Assembly: GCF_019431375.1 (NCBI RefSeq) | Contig: NZ_CP080267.1 | Location: forward strand, 1,240,001-1,304,000 | Source of the DNA: Alcanivorax sp. | GTDB lineage: Bacteria > Pseudomonadota > Gammaproteobacteria > Pseudomonadales > Alcanivoracaceae | Direction: 5' to 3' | DNA length: 64,000 nt | Shown here: piece after piece, positions 42,869-52,029 of the stretch | How positions within the stretch are numbered: position 1 is the first letter of the stretch | Layout of the letters: each line of letters opens with the position of its first letter | Notes under the pieces: generated by a model | Told to the model about the DNA's origin: nothing | Databases searched by the model: none | Seen by the model: the letters and a program-made list of their open reading frames with translations, nothing else | Made by a program: the position numbers and the translations under genes

Positions 42869-43447
42869 TTACATGGGTACGCGAATCACCACGCCACCCA
42901 TCACGCCCAGCTCGAAATCCGTTTTGGGAGAGTCCTTGTGGTTGTTGTGACAAGCCGCGCACGGGGCGGCCACCGCCACATCCGGGTATACCGCCGTGTA
43001 GTAGGTCGTGTCGCCAAGCGCCTCGGTGCCGTAAAAGTTCTTGCCCGGGTTATCGACGATGTACTGCAAGCCTTCTTTTTCCAGTTCTGTTTTGGGCGCA
43101 TTTTGTGAATTGATGGGCCACAGTGACTGCAAGGAATAGGAGAAATCACTGGATACCTCGGCCACCGCTTCCGCCCCGTAACGGAACATCTGCGCCGGCA
43201 GCGGTGCGCCGTTTTCCAGGTCTTCCCAGTACTCATGGGGTTTGATACTGTCAGCACCCGCCGGGCCCAATCGCCCGATGATCATCTTGGTGTAATTGGT
43301 GCGGTCCGCGTTCATCACTGCGAACAGGGAATCGGTGTAGACCTGTGGATCGATACCGACGGCAGGTTTGCTTTCCTGGCCGCCTCCGCAGGCACTTAAC
43401 AGTAGTGTGGCCAAGGCTGTAGCGAACAACGTTCTTGAATATTGCAT
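42869..43447 (-). CDS. DUF3365 heme lipoprotein
   Basis: A 192-residue predicted lipoprotein (lipobox LLSAC near residues 16-20) of the DUF3365/Tll0287-like family, with one c-type heme motif CAACH near the C-terminus (about 163-167). It ends in the family-typical DFELGVMGGVVIRVPM. Family members are proposed periplasmic redox or gas sensors. It is the third gene of the electron-transfer set after the FAD fusion protein and the 11-heme cytochrome. Confidence 0.88.
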   Translation of the reverse strand: MQYSRTLFATALATLLLSACGGGQESKPAVGIDPQVYTDSLFAVMNADRTNYTKMIIGRLGPAGADSIKPHEYWEDLENGAPLPAQMFRYGAEAVAEVSSDFSYSLQSLWPINSQNAPKTELEKEGLQYIVDNPGKNFYGTEALGDTTYYTAVYPDVAVAAPCAACHNNHKDSPKTDFELGVMGGVVIRVPM

Positions 43448-43494
43448 GGGTGTTACCTCCTCAGGTTCAGGAACCTCTGAATGAAACATCAGTA

Positions 43495-44835
43495 TCAGTA
43501 CGGTCCTCGCTTTCCTTCCCGGGCCTTGTCCCGCTCCACAGCCATATCCACCGATGGCACATGGTGTTCGGGTTTGCCCTGAAAGTTCTTTTCCACCAGA
43601 TGCGGATCAGCCAGCGCATCAATGGCGAATTCCAGCCCGTGGCATTGCATGCACACTGGGCGAATCATTTTTTCTACCGGACGCAGGGTCAGGCTCTGGT
43701 TGTGTTGCACCAGCACATCATCGCCATGGGTTTCCCGGGGCATATGGCAGGTGGCGCAGGTCACGCCACTACCAGGGGGCAGCTCGCCGCGTTTTTCCGC
43801 TTGCCATAATCGGTGGTGGCTGGAGCGAAGGTATTCGTTGCTGTGTTCATCGTTGTGGCAGCCCAGGCAGCTATCCACGGCAGCTTTTTGGGTGTCGAAA
43901 TCATGGGCACCATGGCAACTGATACACGTTAGCTCCCGGTGGCTGGCTTCCACATGCATGTTCAGCACCGATTGCGATGGCGTCATGGGTGATAACTCCA
44001 TGGCCAGTCGCATGCCGTGCCGGCCCTGGAGGAACCCCTCGTTTTCCTGCTCATGACACTGGGCGCACTGCAGCGGCGCTGGCTTGTCGACCCATTGATC
44101 GGCATCACCATGGCAGGCGGTACAAGCCACCCCGGCTTCCGCATGGGCGTTGCCATCCCAGTGCTCCGGCACGGTTTTGTCTGCGGGCGGCGTCCCGGAA
44201 CCTTGTATCAGGGCAACCAGATCTGCGTCGCTCATCCGGCTGGCCAGGTTGCGGGGAGTCAGGCGGGGGCGCTCACTGAGCCAGGGCTCATCGGCATGGG
44301 CGAGCAGGAAATCTTCATAGAGCGCCAGGTTGTCATGGAAGTTATGGCAGCCAGCGCTGGCACAGGTATCGAATGCCATGCCTTGGTGGCTGGGGCGCTC
44401 TTCGCCAATGTCCTGATGACAGTGCACACACATATCCATGGGCAACGTCACTCCCATGCCCACATCCAGCTCCGGCCGGTGCTCCACATGACAGGACACG
44501 CAGTAGCGGGCGTCCACATTGGCCAACCGGTTAGCGTTGCGCGGGTCAGTGAATTTGGATTTCGGGTGTGAGTCCCTGGCATCAGCAAGCTGCTCACCAT
44601 GACAATTCACACACGCGTTTTGCAGCACCTCCTGGCTATTGAAACCTTCGTCATGGCAAGCACTGCATTGCAGCTCAATCTGGTGATGGCCATGGGTCAT
44701 GGCACCGGGAAGAAAGGCACTCTTGGAAGCATCGTTATCCAGTAATGACATGCCCAGCCAGGCCGCCAGTGCCAGCGACCCCAACAGCCATAGCCCCCAC
44801 CACAGTGTCTTGATCCCCGGCTTCCCCACAGGCAT
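43495..44835 (-). CDS. Undecaheme (11-motif) periplasmic cytochrome c
   Basis: A 446-residue protein with an N-terminal anchor or signal (LWWGLWLLGSLALAAWLGMSLL). Ten CxxCH motifs (CSACH, CVNCH, CVSCH, CVHCH, CTACH, CAQCH, CISCH, CLGCH, CATCH, CMQCH) and one CX4CH (CASAGCH) are present, so up to 11 hemes c. It resembles cytochrome-c3-like electron carriers rather than a known enzyme. It starts 4 bp after the FAD/[2Fe-2S]/membrane fusion gene, so it is the likely partner that receives its electrons. Confidence 0.9.
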   Translation of the reverse strand: MPVGKPGIKTLWWGLWLLGSLALAAWLGMSLLDNDASKSAFLPGAMTHGHHQIELQCSACHDEGFNSQEVLQNACVNCHGEQLADARDSHPKSKFTDPRNANRLANVDARYCVSCHVEHRPELDVGMGVTLPMDMCVHCHQDIGEERPSHQGMAFDTCASAGCHNFHDNLALYEDFLLAHADEPWLSERPRLTPRNLASRMSDADLVALIQGSGTPPADKTVPEHWDGNAHAEAGVACTACHGDADQWVDKPAPLQCAQCHEQENEGFLQGRHGMRLAMELSPMTPSQSVLNMHVEASHRELTCISCHGAHDFDTQKAAVDSCLGCHNDEHSNEYLRSSHHRLWQAEKRGELPPGSGVTCATCHMPRETHGDDVLVQHNQSLTLRPVEKMIRPVCMQCHGLEFAIDALADPHLVEKNFQGKPEHHVPSVDMAVERDKAREGKRGPY

Positions 44836-44839
44836 TCCC

Positions 44840-46822
44840 CTAGAAGTAGTACGCAGACAGGATGTGAAACACCAGCAGCGCAGGTAGCGGCCAGCACACC
44901 AGAATATGCAACCAGGTACTGCCCTGACGCAGCCGCCCCATGGCCGGAACCGAGCCCTGCAACCGGGTCAACAGGGCTGCCGTCATCCCCACTATTCCCA
45001 CGCCCAGAAAGCTCAGCATCAGCCAGCGATTCAGGTTGTCCCCCAGGGAAAAACCGGTGTGCCCGTAAAGCAGCGCCAGCGCCATCGCCCCGAGCGCGGC
45101 ATGGGCAATACGCCACCCGCTGAATCCCCCCATCGGCAAACCAGGAAAGCGCTTTTTCAATGACATCAGCAGTAAAAGCAGTGAAGCGATCAGCACCGCA
45201 TAGCCACTCCACTGTCGCCATAGAGGGTTGCGGGAAACCAGCTCGAAGAACCCCATTTCCAATACCGAGGTGGCCGGCATCGGTGGCGGAAGCCATAACG
45301 CGACCCCCAGGAAAACAGCAGACAGGGCGGCAATAATGGCCAGGCTTCGACCGCCGGGCACACTCCGTTTGGCAGCGCCCTGCCCGCCACAAAGGCTGTC
45401 CAGAAGCGGCTCGCAACCGCCACAGACAGTGGCAGCTCCACTCGCCTGCTTCAGATCCGTCACCGCGGTGACGCCGCGATCCAGATATTCCTGTAACTGC
45501 CCCCGGGTCAGGCCACGGCATTGGCACACCACCGTCGCAGTCGGCCACTGCCCCACGGATTGGTCGTTGCTGTCACCCGGATTTCCCGTCAGTACAAAGC
45601 GGCCGACCTGCCAGGGCCACAGGCGCTTGCCATCGCGGATGCGATTGAGCACCTGTTGACGTTCCGGCCAGGGCCCCACCGATACCGTGCCGACCACCCG
45701 CCCGGTACGCACCATCAGCGCGCGATAGATGCCCTTTTCACGGTCGCGATAAACCAGAGTGCGATGCACCAGGCCACGCTCTTCATCACTGAACAGGCCG
45801 GCACTGAAGACTTCCAGCGACAGCACCTTGAGCCAGGTGCTGTCCGCCACCGGCATGTAGCTGACCGCTTCCCCGGCCAGATTGGCCGCTGCCACCCGAG
45901 CCTGTTGCAGGGCTGGCATAACCAGCCCGCACACCCGGTCCTGAAACTGGGCGCACTCTCCTACCGCATAGATATAGGGGTTGGATGTCTGCATACCCGC
46001 ATTGACGCGAATACCACTGGCCACGGTGATGCCCGCCCGTTGGGCCAGCGCCGTGCGCGGAGCAATGCCGGTGGCAAACACCACGGTGTCACAGGGCAGC
46101 AACTGATCGTCTGCCAGGCGCACCCCTTCCACCCGCTCCACACCTTCCACACGTTTCACCCGGGCAAGCAGGCGTACATCCACTCCCGCGCTGGCGAGGT
46201 TGTCGGCCACCATGTCGGCGGCTTCTGAATCCAGTTGCCGGTTCATCAAGCGGTCGGCGTGTTGTATCAGGGTAACTTTGGTACCAAAACGGCACAGGCT
46301 ATGGGCGGCCTCAATGCCCAACAGGCCACCTCCGATCACCACGGTATGAGTGCTACGCAGCCGGCGTGCCATCAGTGCCTGGGCATCATCCATATCGCGA
46401 AAACGCAGCACACCGGAAAGTTCGGCGCCGGGAATACCGGGAATATGGGCTTCACTCCCCAGCGCCAGTACCAAACGACCGTAGGGATGGCGTTGCCCAA
46501 GGCTGTCCTCAACCCAGCGTCGCGCCGGGTTGATTGCAATAATGGCCCGCCCCACCAGATGCTCCACGTTCGCATCCAGTTCGGCGGGCAGGTTAGTCAG
46601 ATCATCAAAACCGGTGGAACCGGACAAAAAGGTGGATAGCTTGACGCGATCATAGGGCGCCCAGTCTTCCTGGCCGAACAGCTTGACCGGCGTGGTAACG
46701 CCACGACGGCGCAGCTCCACCAGACACTGCATGCCCGCCGGGCCATTGCCAACAATGATCAATGGCCGCTCGGTTTCGCTTTGCGGAATCTCGCTGTCAG
46801 GGAAAAACTGCCGTGCTTCCAC
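44840..46822 (-). CDS. NirB-like FAD/[2Fe-2S] protein fused to a di-heme membrane domain
   Basis: This 660-residue fusion starts with an FAD/NAD(P)H module (GNGPAG 25-30, GGGLLG 164-169, YAVGECAQF near 285) that resembles the first half of the assimilatory nitrite reductase NirB. A BFD-type [2Fe-2S] domain (Cys433, Cys435, Cys467, Cys470) follows. The sirohaem part of NirB is replaced by five membrane helices (about 493-655) with His574/His588 and His639/His653. This HX13H pair matches two-heme-b ferric-reductase or cytochrome-b membrane domains. It should carry electrons from NAD(P)H across the membrane to the neighbouring cytochromes. Confidence 0.88.
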   Translation of the reverse strand: MEARQFFPDSEIPQSETERPLIIVGNGPAGMQCLVELRRRGVTTPVKLFGQEDWAPYDRVKLSTFLSGSTGFDDLTNLPAELDANVEHLVGRAIIAINPARRWVEDSLGQRHPYGRLVLALGSEAHIPGIPGAELSGVLRFRDMDDAQALMARRLRSTHTVVIGGGLLGIEAAHSLCRFGTKVTLIQHADRLMNRQLDSEAADMVADNLASAGVDVRLLARVKRVEGVERVEGVRLADDQLLPCDTVVFATGIAPRTALAQRAGITVASGIRVNAGMQTSNPYIYAVGECAQFQDRVCGLVMPALQQARVAAANLAGEAVSYMPVADSTWLKVLSLEVFSAGLFSDEERGLVHRTLVYRDREKGIYRALMVRTGRVVGTVSVGPWPERQQVLNRIRDGKRLWPWQVGRFVLTGNPGDSNDQSVGQWPTATVVCQCRGLTRGQLQEYLDRGVTAVTDLKQASGAATVCGGCEPLLDSLCGGQGAAKRSVPGGRSLAIIAALSAVFLGVALWLPPPMPATSVLEMGFFELVSRNPLWRQWSGYAVLIASLLLLLMSLKKRFPGLPMGGFSGWRIAHAALGAMALALLYGHTGFSLGDNLNRWLMLSFLGVGIVGMTAALLTRLQGSVPAMGRLRQGSTWLHILVCWPLPALLVFHILSAYYF

Positions 46823-46867
46823 CTTTCACCTCCGTAACGGTTTTGATGAAGGTTGCTGAAGTCAGGA

Positions 46868-48046
46868 TCAGAGCTTCAGTTCTGCCCAGGCCCACAGTTT
46901 TTGTGTATCCGAGCCGAAATCATCGGCGCTGTAGTCGGCGTATTTCAGGCCCACCACGTAGTGCTTGCCGATGGGGCGAGCCACCAGCAGGTTGGTTTCC
47001 GTGCCGTAGTCACTACTGCCCTCTTCGGCCTGGAAGTCGTGATACACCGCCGCCAGCTTGAATCCGGCCAGTTTGGTGCCGACGCTGACAAAGCTGTCTT
47101 TCAGGCCATCCGCCGGGGTTACCAGGAACTGATCCGCCCAACCGTTGAAGGCATGCTTGGTGGCCAGCGGGGTCTGGAAGGCCACCAGGCCGTCATCAGA
47201 GCCCAGCACTTCCTGTGCCACTTTCACGGTGACCCCGGCCATTTCTGCGCCCACTTCGGCGAAGACGTAGTCGGTATCGCCGGCTTCCACCTCTTGGCGG
47301 GCGCCTTCCAGGGTGAGAAGCAGCTTTACGGCATCCAGATCGAAGGCACCGGCATAGCGCAAACCGTAGGTGTCGTTATCGGAATCGGGCACGTTATCGG
47401 TTTCCAGCAGGTAACCGTAGGCGGTGAGGGATCCCCCCGGCGCACCAGCCCAGCTGGCGTTGAACAGGGTATTGGACACATTGGCATCGAACTTGGGCGT
47501 AATGCCGTTTACCTGGGTGAGATAGGCCGTGGAGAAAGAAAAATCACCGGTGCCGTAATCCACCTTGGCGCCATCAAAGGTCTGCTCATCCTGACGCCAG
47601 CCCACGTTGCCGACGAAGCGGGCGTTGTCGTAGATAATGCGTTGACGGCCATAGGTGGCCACCAGGCCGTCGAGCGCATTGCTACCGGTATAACGCACTG
47701 CGGCACGGTTCAGCTCGGTGACTTCCGGATCGGCGATCACCGGGTAGCCGGTCATGTGCGGCGCAAAGTTGTCGACCTTGCCGACAATGCGTGTGTCTTC
47801 AAACTCCCCCAACACATCAAAACCGTGCAACGTGCCGCTCTGGTAACCCAGACGGGTGCGCAGGGTGAGTGCCTGGGCATCCTCTGCAGCACCGTCGCTA
47901 TCCACTTCTTCATGGCGCAAGCGCAGATTCAGCAGCGGTTTGCCAGCTTTCAACGCGGTGATAAACGCATCGTCTTCGGCGTGAGCCGTCCCCGAAAAGC
48001 CGAGCGTGGACAGGATGACGCCGGCGGCAATGGCAGAATGTTTCAT
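46868..48046 (-). CDS. Alginate-export-family outer-membrane porin
   Basis: A 392-residue protein with a signal peptide (GFSGTAHA, about residue 22). A large beta-barrel with RLRHEEVDSDGAAEDAQALTLRTRLGYQ, typical of the alginate_exp family, follows, with a final WAWAELKL strand. Relatives near nitrate genes are thought to admit anions such as nitrate. The start at 48046 removes 20 residues without signal features. The gene lies between the nrt ATPase gene and the electron-transfer set. Confidence 0.85.
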   Translation of the reverse strand: MKHSAIAAGVILSTLGFSGTAHAEDDAFITALKAGKPLLNLRLRHEEVDSDGAAEDAQALTLRTRLGYQSGTLHGFDVLGEFEDTRIVGKVDNFAPHMTGYPVIADPEVTELNRAAVRYTGSNALDGLVATYGRQRIIYDNARFVGNVGWRQDEQTFDGAKVDYGTGDFSFSTAYLTQVNGITPKFDANVSNTLFNASWAGAPGGSLTAYGYLLETDNVPDSDNDTYGLRYAGAFDLDAVKLLLTLEGARQEVEAGDTDYVFAEVGAEMAGVTVKVAQEVLGSDDGLVAFQTPLATKHAFNGWADQFLVTPADGLKDSFVSVGTKLAGFKLAAVYHDFQAEEGSSDYGTETNLLVARPIGKHYVVGLKYADYSADDFGSDTQKLWAWAELKL

Positions 48047-48173
48047 GGTCGTTTCCTCGAAGTAATTTCCCAAAATAAAAAACAGTGATGTGCTGTCATC
48101 AGGCACACCTTCCCCCTGCCCGCTTTTCCGTGTGCGAAAAAAGCAGGCGAATAAAATCAGTCATAAACGGGTA

Positions 48174-49013
48174 TCAGGCCCGTTTGCGCACGGCGCCAGT
48201 GGCAGCGTCAGTACGCTTGGGCAGCGGTTCCACCTTGCGCTGTTTCTCGTACAGGAATTGCAGCACCTGCTGACGACAACGGACGAAGGTGGGATCGTCA
48301 GCCAGGGCCAGGCGGTCCCTTGGACGCGGCACATTGACGTCCAGAATCTCGCCGATGGTGGCGGAGGGCCCATTGGTCATCATCACAATACGGTCGGACA
48401 GCAACACCGCCTCATCCACATCATGGGTAATCATGATCACCGTGGTACCCAGCTGAGCATGGATCTCCATCAGGGAATCCTGCAGGTGGGCCCGGGTCAG
48501 GGCATCCAGCGCCCCGAAGGGTTCATCCATCAGCAACACCTGGGGCTGCATGGCCAGGGCCCGGGCAATGCCCACGCGCTGCTTCATGCCACCGGAGATT
48601 TCATCCGGCTTCTTGTGCATGGCATGGGCCATGTGCACCAGCTCCAGGTTATGTTCCACCCAGTCACGAATCTCGGCTTTCGACTTGGTTTTCTTGAACA
48701 CCTGCTTGACCGCCAACTCCACATTTTCGAACGACGTCAGCCACGGCAGCAGCGAATGGTTCTGGAATACCACCGCCCGCTCCGGGCCGGGTTCGGTGAC
48801 TTCCTGCTTGTCCAGAATCACCCCGCCATCGGTAGCCTGCAGCAGGCCGGCAACGATATTGAGCACCGTGGATTTCCCGCAGCCGGAGTGGCCGATCAGC
48901 GAGACGAATTCACCGGCATCAATTTTAAGATTCACATCTTTCAACGCTTCGAACGTGCCTTTCGGCGTGTCGAACTTCATGCCGACGTTGGAGAGTTCCA
49001 GTAAGGCTTTCAT
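48174..49013 (-). CDS. nrtD: Nitrate ABC transporter ATP-binding protein
   Basis: A 279-residue ATPase of the NrtC/NrtD/NasD class: Walker A GHSGCGKST, Q-loop VVFQNHSLLPWL, signature ISGGMKQR, Walker B VLLMDEPFGALD, H-loop MITHDVDEAVLLSD. It lacks the extra C-terminal binding domain of cyanobacterial NrtC, so it is the simple NrtD/NasD form. It completes the nrtA-nrtB-ATPase importer. Confidence 0.9.
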   Translation of the reverse strand: MKALLELSNVGMKFDTPKGTFEALKDVNLKIDAGEFVSLIGHSGCGKSTVLNIVAGLLQATDGGVILDKQEVTEPGPERAVVFQNHSLLPWLTSFENVELAVKQVFKKTKSKAEIRDWVEHNLELVHMAHAMHKKPDEISGGMKQRVGIARALAMQPQVLLMDEPFGALDALTRAHLQDSLMEIHAQLGTTVIMITHDVDEAVLLSDRIVMMTNGPSATIGEILDVNVPRPRDRLALADDPTFVRCRQQVLQFLYEKQRKVEPLPKRTDAATGAVRKRA

Positions 49014-49030
49014 GTCGTTTCTCCTATCCT

Positions 49031-50032
49031 TTAGCGCTGCACGGAAGATTTGTCCCACACCAGCGCGCGCTGCAGCATCAGCATCAGGCGATCCAGCAGG
49101 AAACCGATCAGGCCGATGACGATCACCGCCACCATGATCCGGCCCAGGGATTGGGAACTGCCGTTCTGGAATTCATCCCAGACGAATTTCCCCAGGCCCG
49201 GGTTTTGCGCCAGCATCTCTGCGGCGATCAGTACCATCCAGGCAATCCCCAGGCTCAAGCGCAAACCGGTGAACATCATCGGCAATGCAGAAGGCAGCAC
49301 GATCTTGCGGACATGGCTGAGGGCATTAAGCCGCAGCACACGGGAGACATTGGTCAGATCCTGGCTGACCGAGGTGACCCCCACCGCCGTATTCATCAAC
49401 GTGGGCCACAGGCAGCATAGGGTTACTGTGAACATGGAAGTGAGAAAGGATTTCGACACCATGGGGTCGTCGCTCACATACACCGCACTCACCACCATGG
49501 TGACCAGCGGCAACCAGGCCAGCGGCGACACCGGCTTGAACAACTGCACCAGCGGGTTCACCGCTGCATGCACGGTGCTGCTCAGGCCGATGACGATGCC
49601 CAGCGGAATGGCGATCATCGACGCCAGCAGAAACCCACTCATCACCGTGATCAGGCTGGTACCGATCTGATCAAAGAAGGTGGGCGCACCGGTATAGTCA
49701 CGGGTGACCGGCTCCCAGTCCGGCTGCTGTTCCAGCCGGGCGGTGATGTACTTCTCCTGCCGCTCATAAAACGCCACTTCCCGCTCACGGGACTGCTGGT
49801 GTTCACTGACCAGATTGCCCGCCTGCTCCCAGACCTGGGCCGGGCCGGGGAACTGACCCAGCGAGGTATCAATACGCTGGGCCGCGAACTGCCACAGGAG
49901 CAGGAACAGGCCTATCCCCAGCACCGGCCACAACAGCTGGCGCATCAGCGCTTGCCACTGCTCACGGGATACCTTGCCCGTGGCCAGTGCGCGGTAGGGT
50001 TCCATCCAGGTCGGGAATGTCAGGGTCACCAT
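49031..50032 (-). CDS. nrtB: Nitrate ABC transporter permease NrtB
   Basis: A 333-residue permease of the BPD_transp_1 class. It has an unusually long N-terminal region (about residues 1-125, one helix plus a charged periplasmic stretch EHQQSREREVAFYERQEKY). The permease core follows, with the EAA-type loop LRLNALSHVRKIVLPSALPMMFTGLRLSLG. The start at 50032 follows GAGACA and precedes MVTLTFPTWMEP. It works with NrtA and the downstream ATPase. Confidence 0.92.
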   Translation of the reverse strand: MVTLTFPTWMEPYRALATGKVSREQWQALMRQLLWPVLGIGLFLLLWQFAAQRIDTSLGQFPGPAQVWEQAGNLVSEHQQSREREVAFYERQEKYITARLEQQPDWEPVTRDYTGAPTFFDQIGTSLITVMSGFLLASMIAIPLGIVIGLSSTVHAAVNPLVQLFKPVSPLAWLPLVTMVVSAVYVSDDPMVSKSFLTSMFTVTLCCLWPTLMNTAVGVTSVSQDLTNVSRVLRLNALSHVRKIVLPSALPMMFTGLRLSLGIAWMVLIAAEMLAQNPGLGKFVWDEFQNGSSQSLGRIMVAVIVIGLIGFLLDRLMLMLQRALVWDKSSVQR

Positions 50033-50060
50033 GATTGTCTCCTTCCTCTCGGGTCCCCGG

Positions 50061-51434
50061 TTACAGGGTGTCACCGTCTTTCAGGCCGATGGGGAACTTG
50101 CTCAGGTACTCGTTGGGCTTGCGGCCGTCATAGGTGACGTTGTCGATGAACTCGCTCTGCGGCGGCTTGAAGCCATCTTCGCTGGCGAAATCCGGGAATT
50201 CATCGGCGCTCATCTTGCCTTCGGCAATCAGTGACTTGGCCGCCTGGGTGTAGATGTCCGGGCGATACACTTTTTTCGCGATATCCATGTACCAGCTGTC
50301 CGGCTTGCTCTCGCTGATCTGCCCCCAGCGACGCATTTGCGTCAGGTACCAGATGGCATCGGAGTAGTAGGGATAGGTGGCGTTGTGGCGGAAGAACACG
50401 TTGAAATCCGGAATCCCCCGCTTGTCGCCCTTCTCATACTCGAAGGTGCCGGTCATGGAGTTGGCGATCACGTCATAGTCGGCGCCCACATAGTTGGGGC
50501 GGGACAGGATCTTCACCGCTTCCGGGCGGTTGGCGTTGTTGTTCTCGTCCAGCCACTTGGCGGCGCGGATCATCGCCTTGACCACACGGATGTGGGTGTT
50601 GGGATATTCCTCCGCCCAACCTTTGCTGACCCCGAACACTTTTTCCGGATTGTTTTTCCAGATTTCGTAATCGGTAATCACCGGCACACCGATGCCCTTG
50701 AACACGGCCTGCTGGTTCCAGGGCTCACCCACGCAGTAGCCATGAATGGTGCCGGCTTCCAGGGTGGCGGGCATTTGTGGTGGCGGTGTCACCGACAGCA
50801 ACACATCCGCCTGCAACTGGCCGCTGGTATCGCCCTTGTGCGGGGCGTAATAGCCCGGGTTCAAACCACCGGCAGCCAGCCAGTAACGCAATTCGTAGTT
50901 ATGGGTGGACACCGGAAACACCATGCCCATCTTGAAAGACTTGCCGGCGGCCTTGTATTGCTCCACCACCGGCTTAAGGGTGTCGGCCTTGATCGGATGC
51001 ACCGGTTTGCCATCCTTGCTGGGAATATGCTTTTTCATTTCTTCCCAGACAGAATTGGAAACGGTGATGCCGTTGCCGTTCAGATCCATGCTGAAGGCGG
51101 TAATGATATGGGCCTCGGTGCCATAACCGATGGTTGCCCCCAGCGGCTGGCCGGCCAGCATGTGAGCACCATCCAGCTGACCATCTATCACCCGGTCCAG
51201 CAGCACCTTCCAGTTGGCCTGGGCTTCCAGGGTCACGAACAGACCCTCTTCCTCGAAGTAGCCTTTCTCATAGGCGATGGCCAGCGGCGCCATGTCCGTC
51301 AGCTTGATAAAACCGAACTTGAGGTCAGCCTTTTCCGGCCAGCCCACAGCATCCTCCGCTACAGACGTTGCCGACAGGCCCAGTGTCATCGCGGCCAGCA
51401 CACCACAAACTGTTTTCTTGAAACCTTTCATCAT
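50061..51434 (-). CDS. nrtA: Nitrate-binding periplasmic protein NrtA
   Basis: A 457-residue substrate-binding protein of the nitrate/nitrite/cyanate ABC uptake system, with signal peptide (to TSVAE, about residue 25). Nitrate-fold blocks seen also in NasS are FGFIKLTDMAPLAIAYEKGYF, MDLNGNGITVSN, GYCVGEPWN and DFNVFFRHNATYPY. The start is 51434 or 51431, adjacent Mets after GGGAAGG. Expression is expected to need sigma-54 and NasT antitermination from the leader just upstream. Confidence 0.94.
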   Translation of the reverse strand: MMKGFKKTVCGVLAAMTLGLSATSVAEDAVGWPEKADLKFGFIKLTDMAPLAIAYEKGYFEEEGLFVTLEAQANWKVLLDRVIDGQLDGAHMLAGQPLGATIGYGTEAHIITAFSMDLNGNGITVSNSVWEEMKKHIPSKDGKPVHPIKADTLKPVVEQYKAAGKSFKMGMVFPVSTHNYELRYWLAAGGLNPGYYAPHKGDTSGQLQADVLLSVTPPPQMPATLEAGTIHGYCVGEPWNQQAVFKGIGVPVITDYEIWKNNPEKVFGVSKGWAEEYPNTHIRVVKAMIRAAKWLDENNNANRPEAVKILSRPNYVGADYDVIANSMTGTFEYEKGDKRGIPDFNVFFRHNATYPYYSDAIWYLTQMRRWGQISESKPDSWYMDIAKKVYRPDIYTQAAKSLIAEGKMSADEFPDFASEDGFKPPQSEFIDNVTYDGRKPNEYLSKFPIGLKDGDTL

Positions 51435-51448
51435 CCTTCCCTCTTCTG

Positions 51449-51466
51449 CCCGTTTTTTTTCGGGCA
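51449..51466 (-). promoter_or_regulatory. Hairpin next to the nrtA ribosome-binding site
   Basis: GCCCG-N8-CGGGC with an A8 loop on the minus strand, directly before AGAGGGAAGG. It may tune translation of nrtA. Confidence 0.5.
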
Positions 51467-51518
51467 TAAAAAAAGCGCTCAAAGCGTCCCGCCACCATTG
51501 GCAGGAATCTTTGAGCGC
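51467..51518 (-). terminator. Leader terminator upstream of nrtA
   Basis: On the minus strand GCGCTCAAAG-N24-CTTTGAGCGC is followed by T7. It lies after the ANTAR-type hairpins and before nrtA, so it is a regulated (attenuation) terminator. Confidence 0.88.
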
Positions 51519-51594
51519 CTTTGCTCGCATCGGAGTGCGGTCGCCGTTGACCACACAGATGGTTATCTCGCGCACAACGCAGTGGTTGCGCTTA
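51519..51594 (-). promoter_or_regulatory. ANTAR-type double hairpin leader of nrtA
   Basis: Two hairpins with six-base loops. Distal: GTGTGGTC-AACGGC-GACCGCAC, whose loop has A1 and G4 as required for ANTAR binding. Proximal: GCGCAAC-CACTGC-GTTGTGC, with the A and G shifted by one. With the following terminator this fits NasT-dependent antitermination. Confidence 0.8.
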
Positions 51595-51605
51595 CCGTGT
51601 CTTAA

Positions 51606-51621
51606 GGCAAATGCTGTGCCA
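51606..51621 (-). promoter_or_regulatory. Sigma-54 promoter of the nrt operon
   Basis: On the minus strand TGGCAC-N5-TTGCC, an exact match to the -24/-12 consensus with correct spacing. The start of transcription would lie near 51594, at the beginning of the ANTAR-type leader. NtrC-type activation under nitrogen limitation is implied. Confidence 0.85.
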
Positions 51622-52029
51622 GTTTTGAAAAGGCTGATTTTTCATGACGTTATCGATACCAGGTGCAAGCCGGGCCGGCTTCGGCGCCCGGTTTTCGATC
51701 AGCCGGCACTGTTGTGAGTCAGCCTCGCCTCACCAAAATGCATCACGCTTTTGGTGCAACATCACTTTCGTACCTCAAACCCCGGGTTTTGCCCCGCCCT
51801 GGTGAAAAAACCACGCACTGCTTGGGAGCCTTTGCGACCAAAGCCGCATTTATCACTGCGGTGAATGATGAACATCATTCGAATGATAAAGCCGAAAACG
51901 CCACAGCCTGTTAGGCTGCGCGCTGCATTACGGTAGTGGCACACACCCACAACCGTTAAAGACACTGTAGGAACCTGCCTTCAGGCGAATGGCACCAGCC
52001 CTGGTAGCGGACAAAACGGAACCGTGTTG
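51622..52029. other. Intergenic region between nrtA leader and MFS gene
   Basis: About 400 bp with possible NtrC-type enhancer space for the sigma-54 promoter, a REP-like TGTAGGAACCTGCCTTCAGG near 51967, and promoter space for the plus-strand MFS gene. No gene seen. Confidence 0.45.
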
